Assembly: GCA_002900995.3 (NCBI GenBank)
Contig: CM035313.1
Coordinates: forward strand, 2,108,001 to 2,172,000
From: Ganoderma boninense
Lineage: Eukaryota > Basidiomycota > Agaricomycetes > Polyporales > Polyporaceae
Length of the DNA stretch: 64,000 nt
Reading direction: 5' to 3'
The notes beneath the pieces were generated by a model, which worked only from the letters and a program-made list of their open reading frames with translations, was not told the origin of the DNA and did no database searches. The position numbers were made by a program, and so were the translations under genes. Within the stretch, counting starts at the first letter, position 1, and each line of letters starts with the position of its first letter. Positions 47,216 to 58,361 of the stretch are shown here, one piece after another.

Positions 47216-47938
47216 TCACAACGAGGACTGTCCTTGAGATGGGAGATCGATGACTCGGCCGACAACATCGTACCTCTTCCTAGCATTAATATCAACTTAG
47301 GTCTTTCATGGGCGAGGAGATGGCTCAATGATACCCACGAGAAGAAATCGTACCAGTCATTGAGCGTCTTCATATCGGTTTCAGAAAGAGAGCTGAAGTC
47401 GGATACTGCGTCCTCGGGTTTGAGGCTAGACATGCCAAGGGCACGCGATGCATCCTTGCCGGCGAAGAGATTGTAGGACTTTCCCTTGCCATATGTGTCC
47501 GCCTTGCGAGTCACGTCGAATACAGTGGCTGGAGGGAAACAAGGATGAGCAACTGGGCTGGAATGACGATGATGGGAAGTGGGAAGAGAGGAGGGGATCA
47601 CCTTTGATAGCTACGTAGATTGGCTTCGTGGGATTGGTGCCGTCGAACTGCTTAAGTTGCTCAACAGTGAAAGGATCGTCCTTCGGGGGTGCAATATCCG
47701 TCCTTGGTGGTTGCATGACAGGCTTTGTGTTGGAGGTGGTTTGTGGCTTGTCGTTCTGGGGAGCTGGGTTTGGCCGTGTGCGCCTGTGGAGGAGTTGTTG
47801 GTGGTCGAGGGAGAGAGCAGATGCTGAGGCGTGGACCAGGGATTCAGGGGAGGGGGCTGGGGAGCGGACAAGGACAGATTTGGCGAAATATGCGAGAGAG
47901 GCAGCGACGAGGAGGACGACGAGGAGGGCGAGGAGCAT
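47216..47938 (-). CDS. DAP1: Membrane-associated progesterone receptor family haem protein
   Basis: Three exons, about 190 residues. The ATG at 47938 opens a signal anchor, MLLALLVVLLVAASLAYFAK. A linker leads to the cytochrome b5-like haem/steroid-binding domain: PFTVEQLKQFDGT, PIYVAIKG, then TVFDVTRKADTYGKGKSYNL, FAGKDASRALG and NDWYDFF. The Tyr residues of the YGKGKSYN stretch fit the haem-binding tyrosine of the family. The last exon ends KRYDVVGRVIDLPSQGQSSL. Dap1 and its relatives sit in the ER membrane, bind haem and support cytochrome P450 enzymes such as Erg11 in sterol synthesis. Its start codon lies 181 bp from that of API5 on the other strand, which suggests a shared bidirectional promoter. 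Confidence 0.9.
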
Positions 47939-48119
47939 GGTGGGGAGCACGAGAGCGTGTGGGAAGGATGTTTGTCGGCGTTGGAGACCGGCGCCTGGGC
48001 GCAGCGACGAGCACGCTCAACTCGCAACTCGCACTCGCACTCGCTCTTGGTCGTCCACCGTCATTCTTCCCCTCCTCCTCCCCCGCGGCCTCAATTCCTT
48101 TCCTATTCGTCCGCCGCCC

Positions 48120-51119
48120 ATGGACTCCAAAAGTCTGGCGGAGCAGGAGAAGGACATCCGTGATCTCCTCCGCCGCGCTGAGCGCACCCCTGTCAAGACG
48201 TCCGCTCTGGTAAGTCGGCCTCCCTTCCTACCCCCTTTAGTCCACCTTCTGCAACTCACCCCCCCATCCAATCCTCCAGCGACGGGATACTCTCAAACGC
48301 CTTATCGATCTCGCCCATTCTCCCCATCCTTCTCTCAAAATCATCGCCGCCACACATCTCAAACTCTTCATCAGAGACTTTTCGGACCTCGAGGATGACG
48401 CTATCAATGCCGTCTATGATTTGTGTGAAGACCCTGCGGCGGGCGTGCGTTTTTTTGGTTCATGCAGCGGTAGTTCTATGTCCTAATTACATCTCTGTAG
48501 GTTCGTATCAAGGGCTACGCAGCTATTGTGGACGTCTCTCGGGAGCAGAACAAATGGATCAAAAGAAACACGGACGTCCTTGTCCAGCTACTGCAGTCCG
48601 GTAGGTTTCGCTCCTATTCCTTGTTCTACTTTCATCCCGGGCTATTTGGCGGTACCATGTCCGCCCCCGTCAAGCTCTTGCTTCCTGTGCTGTACTCGTT
48701 TCGTCAGAGGCATACAAGTGGAGAGTAATACTGATACAACCACCATCGGTCTTTCGCCAGATGAGCCTGAAGAAGTCACCTTTGTCAAGCGTGCCCTTAC
48801 TCAACACCTCGATATGGATCCCGTTGTTACCCTTGGAGTCCTTTGCGATCAGGTTGTCCCTCCAGATGAACCTGTGGATGAGGAAGAGTTGGCCATTCGG
48901 GACCGCATCCGGTCTCTTGTCTTCGCATTTCTTGCCGGAGAAGCTAGACGCCCTCTGATTGACCGTCATGCCAACTGCCTAGAAAGCCCGGCGGAGAGTG
49001 TCCTTGTGTCTGGTCTGTTCAAGGTACGCTGTCTCTTGTTGGCTGCGTCATGCGAGTCTAAGTAACACTGGGGGTGAAATCATGCAGGCCATAACGAAAC
49101 TTCCACCGAGCGACGTCAACTTCATCATCAAAGATATCATTGTCTCCTTACCCTCTTTCACAACCTACTCGCCTCGAGGAAAGGAGCTTCTTGACATTCT
49201 CTTGACACAGGCTCGCGTCTTCTTCAAGTCTGAAATCCCTGGGTCATTTACTTCCTCATGTTGTTATCTCGATCTTGCGTCATTTGTCACCGTCGAGAGG
49301 CGACTTGCGCATCCATCGCACCTCCTCAGGTTCTATTATGCAGTTCTGGTCGAGGGACTGCTGGACCTTGCTCGTCTGTCTGACGGGGAACGGAGTAATG
49401 TGATTCGCAATGTCGCTTGTACCCTCGCTGCCTGTGAAGATGTGGGCGAAAGAGCGCCACCCAATGCGCCAGTGGCCGATCTTGGGAGGACATCGGACAT
49501 CGTGTCCGATGAGGATTCAAGACGTTTCTCCGATGTCTGCGTAATGCTACTGCAGGCAAGTGCATTCTCTCGTTGCATGTATCATTGAATGCTGACAAAC
49601 GATGTAGTCATTTGCCGATTCAACATTAGAAGGTCAGAGACCTTGGAGAGCATGCCTAACACTGGTACAGGCTATTGCCCGTGTGAGTCTTGGTTCCACC
49701 AGGTTCTACCTGCAGGCCCTGATTACATTATGATATCCATAGCGGAAGCGTGACAGCCACTGGCAGACTCCCCAAGCCGTCTTGTCTGCTTTGGAACGCA
49801 TTAAAACTCTCTGTGTGCAAGAGGCGTCTATCGAGACAAAGGCTGCGCAAGAACAAGTGCACAGCTTGATCAGGGTTCGCAATGGGCCACTTCTCGTTCT
49901 CGCCACATGTGTCCGACGAAGCCCTCTTCTTTTCTATCCTTGTGCAGTTACTTGTCCAGCCGGTCAAGCCTCCGGTCTCCTCGATCGCGGCACTTGTGAG
50001 CGCCCCTCAGACGCTAAGCAAAATGTCTTCATCCACGGAGGATAGGGAGCAAGGTAACGTGGAATATCTGAGATAATGGGAACAATGAGTGGAGCTATTC
50101 ACGCTGACCATGAGTCTGTAGCAGATACAAGCGCGAAGGCAACTTCGGGTCAGGGTGGCCATCGTAGCGCTACCAACAGCAATAAGCGCAAATTGGACAC
50201 TCCCAACCGACCTGTTTCGTCATCCGCTCTGTCGGGTTTGGGCAGGTTGAGAAACTCGGTGGGACCAGGACCAATCGGGCAGCCGAGTTCTCTCCCCCCG
50301 CGGCCTTCGCCTGCGACAGTAGCGGCAAGCGGCCATAGCGCGCCGACGATACCACGCGCCGATCGACAATCACAAGGTCTGCATCATTTGAAGAGCTGCA
50401 CTCCGCCAGTTCCTTTTGTTCCGCCTTCAGAGTCTTCATTCGACGCACCTCCATCAGCCAGGGCAGTTGGAAGTGCAGTACGTTCCACGAAGAAGGTTCG
50501 GACAGATGAGCATGGCACCAATAGCGGCGATAGGGGGAGCATCAACTCACGATCGGACCTCGTACCAGTCGCTAGAAGCTTGAATGTACTAGGAGCGGCG
50601 GCGGCGACCAAAGGGAAGGCACCGGAAGTGGCGCTTCTGAGAGCGGCGGAGCCTCCTGCTGCTCCTTCGTTACTCAGTCGCCTCGCAGGCCAACCTGGTG
50701 GTGGGTCTGGCGCAGTGTCTCCTACTCCTGACCGCGATCAGCTGCAAACGGAGAAGGATCGGAGACAGGGAAGAAGAAGCAAGTGGGAATCTAATGGGGA
50801 TCAAGAGAAGGAAGGTACTAAGTCCCCAACAACGTCCATTGTTCCAGCCAAGCGACCTGCAGACATCTCTATGCTTGGCATCGTAACAGCAACACCGCCT
50901 GTTCTTTCATCAGTTCCAAGGCGGGATCCATCTCTGACCGATTTCGACAAGGACCCTGTGATTGGTTTCAGTATCCGAGGGGCGGCGAAGGCTGCCCATG
51001 CAGCGTCGACCAACGAGGGCAGTCGGGGCGCGGGATCATTGCTGGAGAGGCTCCAGTCAAGTGAAGGGGTCAGTTCAGAATGGGGTGGGAAGAGGAGAAA
51101 ACGGACTAAGCATTTCTAG
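48120..51119 (+). CDS. API5: API5 (apoptosis inhibitor 5) family protein
   Basis: A multi-exon gene. The start gives MDSKSLAEQEKDIRDLLRRA. HEAT-like helices follow: LKRLIDLAHSPHPSLKIIAA, THLKLFIRDFSDLEDDAINA, VRIKGYAAIVDVSREQNKWI, AITKLPPSDVNFIIKDIIVS, SPRGKELLDILLTQA. A Ser/Pro-rich C-terminal half contains nuclear-signal-like KRKLDTPNRP and a final KRRKRTKHF. In the C-terminal part an intron from just after HSLIR to the acceptor near 49945, and one ending in TGTAG before ADTSAKA, restore the frame. API5 proteins are nuclear scaffold proteins linked to suppression of apoptosis and to mRNA export in animals; the fungal role is unstudied. The protein is longer than animal API5 because of the extended tail. 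Confidence 0.85.
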
Positions 51120-51577
51120 GTAGAAATAGACGTTAATTTGTTGTTTCCGTGGCATCCTTATTGGGAATTTTGCGCAACATGCATCCTCAGCAGCCATACC
51201 CTCCATGAATGTTTTGAGCCTTTGAAAGCCTGCACAACTTGAAGCCATGCAAAGTATGCATTGTGGATTTCAATGAGGTGGCTTCATTGGGGGAACGTGA
51301 GGGCGGTGAGATCAAGTTTTACAGCCTTCTCTCGAGATCGCCTCCTTCAGGCCTCGGCTGTGGAATGTCGCCCACCTTGAATAACCTCCTATGACCTCTG
51401 GCATGAGCGAATAATTATCCATCTTCAGATTCTTCACGAAGTGTTACACACAGCCTGGAGCGTGTAGTTAGTATCGAGGTGCCAAAGCCCGTCTCAAATC
51501 GTAGCAAGATCAATGGAGCTTGCAACTGGAATGTTCATAGGAGAAGACTACAACAAAAGGGGGGAATATCGCAAACA
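51120..51577. other. Convergent intergenic region
   Basis: About 460 bp between the 3' ends of API5 and the FUSC-like gene, likely holding both 3' untranslated regions. No gene, RNA or repeat recognised. Confidence 0.5.
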
Positions 51578-54500
51578 CTACACAACATTGAACGTAGCCG
51601 TAGATGGCAACGGGGCTTGGGCTTCGAAGAGATCCTCAAAAGCTTCACGAGACTCTCCAATCACGCCAAAGGCATCTTGCAACATCTTCCCTAGATATTC
51701 AAGCTCCTGAATGACCGCCTTCATCGTAACGGCGTAGGCAAAGAACAGCAGGTGGCGAGATCCTTTGGCGTCTCGGTTTCGAACTATGTCAAGGTTACGA
51801 ATAGCTTCAACCTGAAATCAAGTGTTACCTTTCAGCGGCATTCTGCACGAGTCTTGGAGGAACTTACAAGGCGTTGGCGAGAGTCTTCTGCAGGTGGAAG
51901 ATAAGGGGGAAGGGGCGACTTCAGCCGGAATGCTGCCGCAAGTGTCGAAAAATAGAGAATGACGTTTCCAACCATCTCACGCCGCTCCTTGTTCACAGGA
52001 ATTATAAAATCCCGCCTGACTGTCTAAAGCGTCCGTGTCAATACTAATACAAGATTATTTCGAAACTCAGGTTATGCTCACTGTATGCCTATAAATGTGG
52101 CATTCAAACGTTAGCATGTTCATATCATGCAAAGTGTGAGTATCCGATGGAAACCTACCATTCTTCCCGCGACGTCACGCAGCGCATGCTATGTAGCCTG
52201 TCTAGGATGGCCTGCAAACTTGTCAATATGGTGCGGTAGAGGTCCACTGGGAATGGTCCCTTGAGGCGTGGCTCATGCTGGGTTTGTAACAATAAACCTT
52301 GCAACTCAATGAGCTTGATTTGCAGATGCAGCTCCCTTGTGGAACTGTCAGCACAGGAAAATGGCGAGTTGAAAAACTCATACATGGCCATAAAGCTCTG
52401 AATGGACTGGGAAAGGGCCGCATTATTTTGGAGCAAGCGGGACTCCTCCGTTGGAGACCCTTGATCATCATGCATGACATCTTGAGGGAACTCCTCATCC
52501 GAGAAAGAGTTGAACGCCACCAATCGAGTGTAGAGCCAGCCAACGTTCAGACAGAACCTGTACTCGAGTCAGCTATATTCATTGATTACTGACTAGATTA
52601 CGTACTCTCCTAAAGCTCTGCCTAGCTCACGCCGAGCTTCAGCAGGCCACCAGTAGCGTGAGATGATAGCAGCCCAGACAACGCCAATTGTCACAGAGAG
52701 GGCACGTTCATATGCAATGTCAAACACTGCCACATCCCTTTGCCGAATATTGTAGCTGCGAATGCAAGAGCTAGGATTGGCGGATACTCTAATTGGGAAA
52801 TAGTTTCACTCACCAATACAAGCACGTGAGGTTGTACGTCAACAGCACAAAACGTGCAGAGGTTGCATACTGCGGTTTAGCGACAATGTAATAAAAGCAC
52901 GGAATAGAGTAGAAAAGGCCGAAAATGCAGAGGATGTAGGGGTCTTCCGGAAATGCGGTCCACACCACGAAGGCTGTGAATGCACCCAGCCTAAACCATA
53001 GAATGATGAGAATGCTCAACTCAAATTGACAAGACAGCACGTACAATGTTCCCATTACCCTCAGGACTCCAAGGTAATTGGTCTAAAACATGCCTCAAGA
53101 TTTGAGCAGACCGACGTAGGAGAAATCATGAAGTCTTACTGCACCAATGGTAGGCGAAATTACAACAAAAAACTGAGGGGTCAGTTTTCCGGTCAGTCCA
53201 TGGTATGGCTGTGAGTTTCCACATACCGAAATCAGCGCCCATTCTCCTCGATACTCCACGAATATGGGTCGCGTGGCTTCAAAGAAAGCTGGAGCTGCCA
53301 GAATAGCAGTTGCCATCCCCGCTTTGAATGCATGTTTCATGTCTTGTTGTCGCAATCGCGCTCCAGATGCCCAGATTGACTGCTTGACTCGCCCAATAAA
53401 TGTTAAATGTTCTGGTCCAGGAGTTTGAATGGTATTCGGAGCGTGTGGGGTGACCTTGGGGAAAGAAACAGCTTTATGTGGTTTGTGCTGGATGAAGTAT
53501 GTAGCTGGTAGACTCTTAGATCTCAACCCCTACTTAATAAATACAGACATGAATGACGCACAGAACCGTGTTGGTAGGCTTGCCGATCGCCTCCCTCGAT
53601 GGAGCCCCCCAATTGAACGTTGGACAGAAAGACCCACAAAGGCTTGGAGTTGCCTCCAGAATCCTCCTTGGACAGCGTTTGCCTGCTCAATATTACAAAT
53701 GCGGCTCATCGCGTCAACTAGGGAAATGAGCTCGCGTGCATACTCTTGAAGGGTGAATATGAAGCTATTGTCGATGAATGAACATCAGCTAGATCATAGA
53801 TCACATAAGATGGGAATCACGTACAAATACACCAGGAAAACATTCTCACTTTCGTCCCCCAAAAGAATATGGTTTTCTAGTGGGAGCGAAGCAACCGAGG
53901 ACCGAGATTGCCCAGCGGCCTGTCCGCTCCTGTACATCCGTAAAACGGCATGGTTGGATGTACTTTCGAAGGCGAACAAAGCCCGCTCTATGTCTTCCGC
54001 TAGTTCGATAAAATGAGGCAATTGCATATCTATCCTGCCCTCCCGGGGCTGAACAAAAGCATCACGAAGGTGTTGGACAGTCGAAATGCACTTGGTCTAA
54101 AGATACGATGTTCCGTTAGCCTCTTTCAGCGATCCAGGACGTTCGAAAACTTCACCGAAAGCGCCTTCAGTGGAGGACCCAAGTCATGAAGCAACTCTCC
54201 AAACACCGTTGCAGCCGAGTGCAGCAGCGCGCTGTCATCGTTGCTGATCTCCGAGACCCTCCTCTTGCCAGCCCCGATGGCTTGCCGTTGCAGGTCCGGA
54301 TTCCGCAGGTTCCCTTCGTCCTCATGGTGCCCCTTGATTAACTCGTATTGCAGACTGATTCCACTGCGGAGACCATTGAGATGTTGTCCGAGCCGATTGA
54401 GACTGTCGATCGCGTCCTGATATGCCTGACCAGAGCTTCCTCGTAGCTGCGCTCCATCCCCAACTTTGCCCGGGCCTCCAAACAATTGTTCAGATTGTGC

Positions 54501-56081
54501 CTCCACTAAACTTTTCTTGAGCGAAGTGAAGGAGGCTTGATGATTAGCGACAGCGTGTTGAATCCGGTCCGAGCTGAAACCATGGGGCTCTTCGAGAAGG
54601 AAAGTTTGCGTGAGCATGCCAAGGAGGGTGGAGAAAGAGTCAAGCGTCTGGGTCATGTTGTTTTTCAGGTTTGTAGTTGCGCGTTGGGGCCAAATCAAGA
54701 CGCAAACAACATTGGAAACAAAGGCGCCGACGATCACGATGAAGGAAACTTGCAGGAGTGTGTCGAGCCCACCTTCCTTGACGATGCTAAATAAGGCGTG
54801 CATGAGTCGGATGCATTGCTATGGAGCCTGAGTGATCGTACACCACAAAGAGGATGATCGCAGTCATACTGCAAGCTATGCCAAGTACCATCAGCTTCCA
54901 TACTCCAATGGGGTGGTGTAAGACGAAGACGGACCTGTATTGAACGATGGCTTCGCCATCCACACTTTCATCCATGCAACGATTGACATCCCTACTCCAA
55001 TCATAAATAGGACCAAGATGTCGGCTAACCAATCTAAGCCATCCTGTCGCTCGAAGAACCAATATACGCTCATGCTACTCAGGGATACAAAAGCGGCAAA
55101 AATCAGTCCCATGGTACAGAAGATGTCCGCTTCTACCATGCCCCCCAAGGTCTTCGCGGGGTTGTAATAAACGGCACTACAAAAATACATTTCCCAGGTG
55201 AAAATAGTTGAACGAAGGCAGAAGCAGGGGGCTCACATTGTTGCAACCATGTGTCCTGACGGGGAAGGACTGCGCTCTCCTGGATTGTGGCCGGTAATGT
55301 CGACTATGAGGCCAGATAGATAAGGGGAGAAGGTGAACAGAGATGCGATGAAGTAAGCAATGCAACACTTGGCAATGTTGCGGTGAAGTGGGGAGAGGGT
55401 GATGAATCTGGGCAGGAGGGCCCACTTGCAAGCCCCGCTAGTACCGGAGAAGGGGCGACCGTTATCTCGCTCCGTCGTTGAGAGCGACGTGTCATCGTTC
55501 GAGTGGACCCCGTCGATGACGTACGAATGTTGAGACAAGGAAATGGCATCTTCGGGATGACGGCAGCAACGTGCAGAAGGTAGTATTGCAGAAAGGGTGG
55601 GGCTTTCGGGAGGGTGACCATCGAAGTGGGAAGGCGCGGCGTTGTCCTTTGCGGGAGAACTCACTCTAGTGGAATGAAATGTGTCTGGGACTCGAGGTGT
55701 GGAAGACGACGCGACACGACGCCTGTTCTGATCCTCCATAAGCTGGCCAAAGACGGACCATTGTCGCTCGGGGTGATGGCTGTCGCGAGAACCACGAAAG
55801 ATGTTGGAAGCATATTCCTGGACGCGGGCAACGGCTTCTTTCGTTTGGCTTGAATGGGAGGAGAATGAGCGGCGCTTGGGATGGACAGGATCATTGCTTG
55901 ACGTATATGATGATGCGAGGGGGGTATGATGTTCGTTGTGGAAGTGAATTCGAGTAAGCTGTTCGGGGGAACCAACCAAGTCGGAGATGACGGCTTCATC
56001 GAGATAGAGCTGCTGAGACGACGAAGGAACAGGCAGAGGAGAAGCTGGAGAGGAAGAGGGGCCAGGTTGGTATACCATCAT
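51578..56081 (-). CDS. FUSC/ArAE-type membrane transporter (DUF2421, Bre4-like)
   Basis: A large gene with many introns. A disordered N-terminus of about 230 residues leads to the first membrane block (IAKCCIAYFIASLFTFSPYL). The next exons give YYNPAKTLGGMVEADIFCTM, GLIFAAFVSLSSMSVYWFFE, DWLADILVLFMIGVGMSIVA and VSFIVIVGAFVSNVVCVLIWPQ, then a cytosolic helical region. A second membrane block lies further on (FKAGMATAILAAPAFFEATR; LTYNLTCLYW; AFDIAYERALSVTIGVVWAAI). The C-terminus, in the exon ending at 51578, reads AFEDLFEAQAPLPSTATFNV. This two-block pattern with a central cytosolic part fits the fungal aromatic-acid-exporter/brefeldin-A-sensitivity family (Pfam ArAE_2 with DUF2421). It may export organic anions or drugs from the plasma membrane. 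A 353-bp inverted-repeat element begins 286 bp upstream of the start codon. Confidence 0.82.
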
Positions 56082-56366
56082 GGCTGATGATCATGGACGA
56101 TGGAGGAGTTGGTGCCGGTGTGGCTGAGGCGGAGCGGGACAGGGTGGGATGGGGACTTGTCCAAGTGTGCAAATGGGACTTGTAAGCGTCGCGGTGGATA
56201 ACTGCAAAACCAGAACAGACGGAGAGGACGAGGAGAGGGACGAGGAACGACGAAGGGAGAACGAGGAGGTCTACTGTCGCTGTCGGTGTACTTATCGCAG
56301 TTCTCAGTGGCTGGAGAGAGCCCAAAGCGGCAAGCGCCCGTGCACAGACTGACTTGCCCGAAGCTA

Positions 56367-56719
56367 CAGTGCCTTGCATAATTGCGTGAACGCGCCGAAA
56401 AAATTCCCGCAGCGCTTATATGTTCGCCTACAAATCAGGACGCTGGGAAGCTTCAGAAGCGAGTTGGTGACCTTCATGTGACATGTCGGATGGCATGGGT
56501 GCCTCCCGAAGCAGCTGAGGCACATAATAAACTAGACCCGTGAGAGCCACTGAAGCTCCAGGAAGTAGACAAGGGTGAAGGGGAACAGTCGTTAAAACCT
56601 GTAGAGGTGCACAGGCGGCGGGGCACGCGTTGGCGTTGCATGTGACCGTGATCCATCTACGAAGTATAAGCGCCAGCGGGGGATTTTTCGGCGCGTTCAC
56701 GCAATTATGCAAGGCACTG
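56367..56719. mobile_element. TA-flanked inverted-repeat element (pogo/Fot1-type MITE), 353 bp
   Basis: Both ends begin CAGTGCCTTGCATAATTGCG read inward. The first 36 bp are identical and similarity continues to about 54 bp with small gaps. TA lies at 56365-56366 and 56720-56721. A CAG-starting terminus with a TA target duplication is the hallmark of pogo/Fot1-class Tc1-mariner elements. It encodes no transposase, only a short spurious open frame. It lies in the promoter of the FUSC-like gene. Confidence 0.82.
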
Positions 56720-56721
56720 TA

Positions 56722-58361
56722 ACTGAAGCTTGCCCACCAGATTCTACGCTTTTCATCCCTGACACCCTGCTCGTTCATTCCTCTCTCACTCCTCTCTCAA
56801 AGGGCATTCCTAGTCTCCGTGGTCTGCTGAACCGGTGTTCTCAGCTACTCCACTGCTGCTCGCAGTCGAGAAACGCACAACTTTCTATCATTGGCCAACT
56901 TTGCCATCAGCTACATATACTGTACGCCTATATTGGAGGATGATCATCATTCGGCAACCCATAGCCAACGTCCAGGATAAATGGCCCAGTGGAAACCAGA
57001 GCAATGGTACAGTTGATATGTCGACAGCACTTTTGGCCCCGTGTGTGGCCACGGGAAATGGTGGATGATGAATGTCAATTGGAGCTGAGTGCGTACACCG
57101 GGTGGATGCATTACAGTATGCATATGAAAACCAAGCGGCGGCGCTAGTACCGGGTACAGTCTGAACAAGGATTCGAAACCGGAGAGTAAGGCACCGGAGG
57201 AATATTTGGTCATGGCGGGCCGGCGGCAGAGGTGTGAGAAAGCCTAGGTGTGCGTAGGAAGGAGGGGGCGGTAGAAATGACGGCACGGACAAAGAACGCA
57301 GGGACAACCTTGGGGACGACCCGCGGGCGAGGAGTACAGCCGTGGCATGGGAGAAAGAAGGCAATAGGGATTGAGATTCCTGGGTTTGTACGGCCTGGGA
57401 CATAGCATGGTGAGGTGAGAGAGGCCAGGAAGAACTGATCACGAGAAACGAGGTCGAGAGCGAGCGAGTGCTCGAAATGCCGACGATTGTCGGTGCGAGG
57501 GGAAATGATGGCGATAATTAGTCAGAAATCGAGAGGATCGCGGAAATCGAGCTGGAGCAGTGCTGGCGTCGGTGTTGAGAAGCCTCTCGGTAGATCGCGA
57601 CGCCCCGAGACTACGGAACGCTCGCGTAGACGGTCTGCGCTAGCGGCGACCGTGTTAGATGCTAGATTCCGCGCGAGATTGGGTTTCAACTGTCGATCCT
57701 CGAGACGCACGGGCTGGGTCCTGCGGAGGCGTGCACGAGAGAGAGGGTGGCCGCTCAGGCCTCAGTCCTCAGGCTGGGCAGTGGGGCGGCGGGTGGGGGC
57801 ACACGAGAGACGGGGAGATGGAGGCTGAGGAATGGGAGGACAGGGGCGGGGGAGGATGAATTGGGGTGCGGGGATGATTGGCCGGAGTGAGAGGCGTGAT
57901 GGAGGGCTGAGGCGTCGGCGTCGAGTGCCGGGGCCGGCAGGCGGAGGCGACGGTGTGCAGCGGCTGACGCGGAGAGGGATTGAGAGGAGGGTGCGAGGAG
58001 AGAGGCTGGGGCAGACGCGTGGGCCACGTTGCGCATAATCCGACGGGGAGAGAAGGCGAGAGGACGAGCACAGGCCCGGCCACGGACCCGGACGCCCATC
58101 GTACTTAATCCTCTCAGCCCCGGCCGCCCTCCTCTCCTCTCCCCGCCCTCGCCTCCGCCTCCGCCTCCCGTTCCTTTCTCCCCTTTCCCCCCTCTCCCTT
58201 CCTTCCTCCCAGCCAGGGCCCGCGCTCCGCCCGCGTCCACACCCCCGACGCCGCGTCCCGCGCCCCGCTCTCAGGCTTCCTTACTTTTTCCTCTTCCGCA
58301 GTTCGCCCCCGCTCCCCGCGCACCTCCTTTCTCTTGACATTTCTATTCTACTATTTTTATA
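56722..58361. other. Intergenic region upstream of the second Zn2Cys6 gene
   Basis: About 1.6 kb. The part from about 58090 to 58340 is strongly pyrimidine rich on the plus strand, as often seen just upstream of fungal start codons. I see no gene or RNA. Confidence 0.5.
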
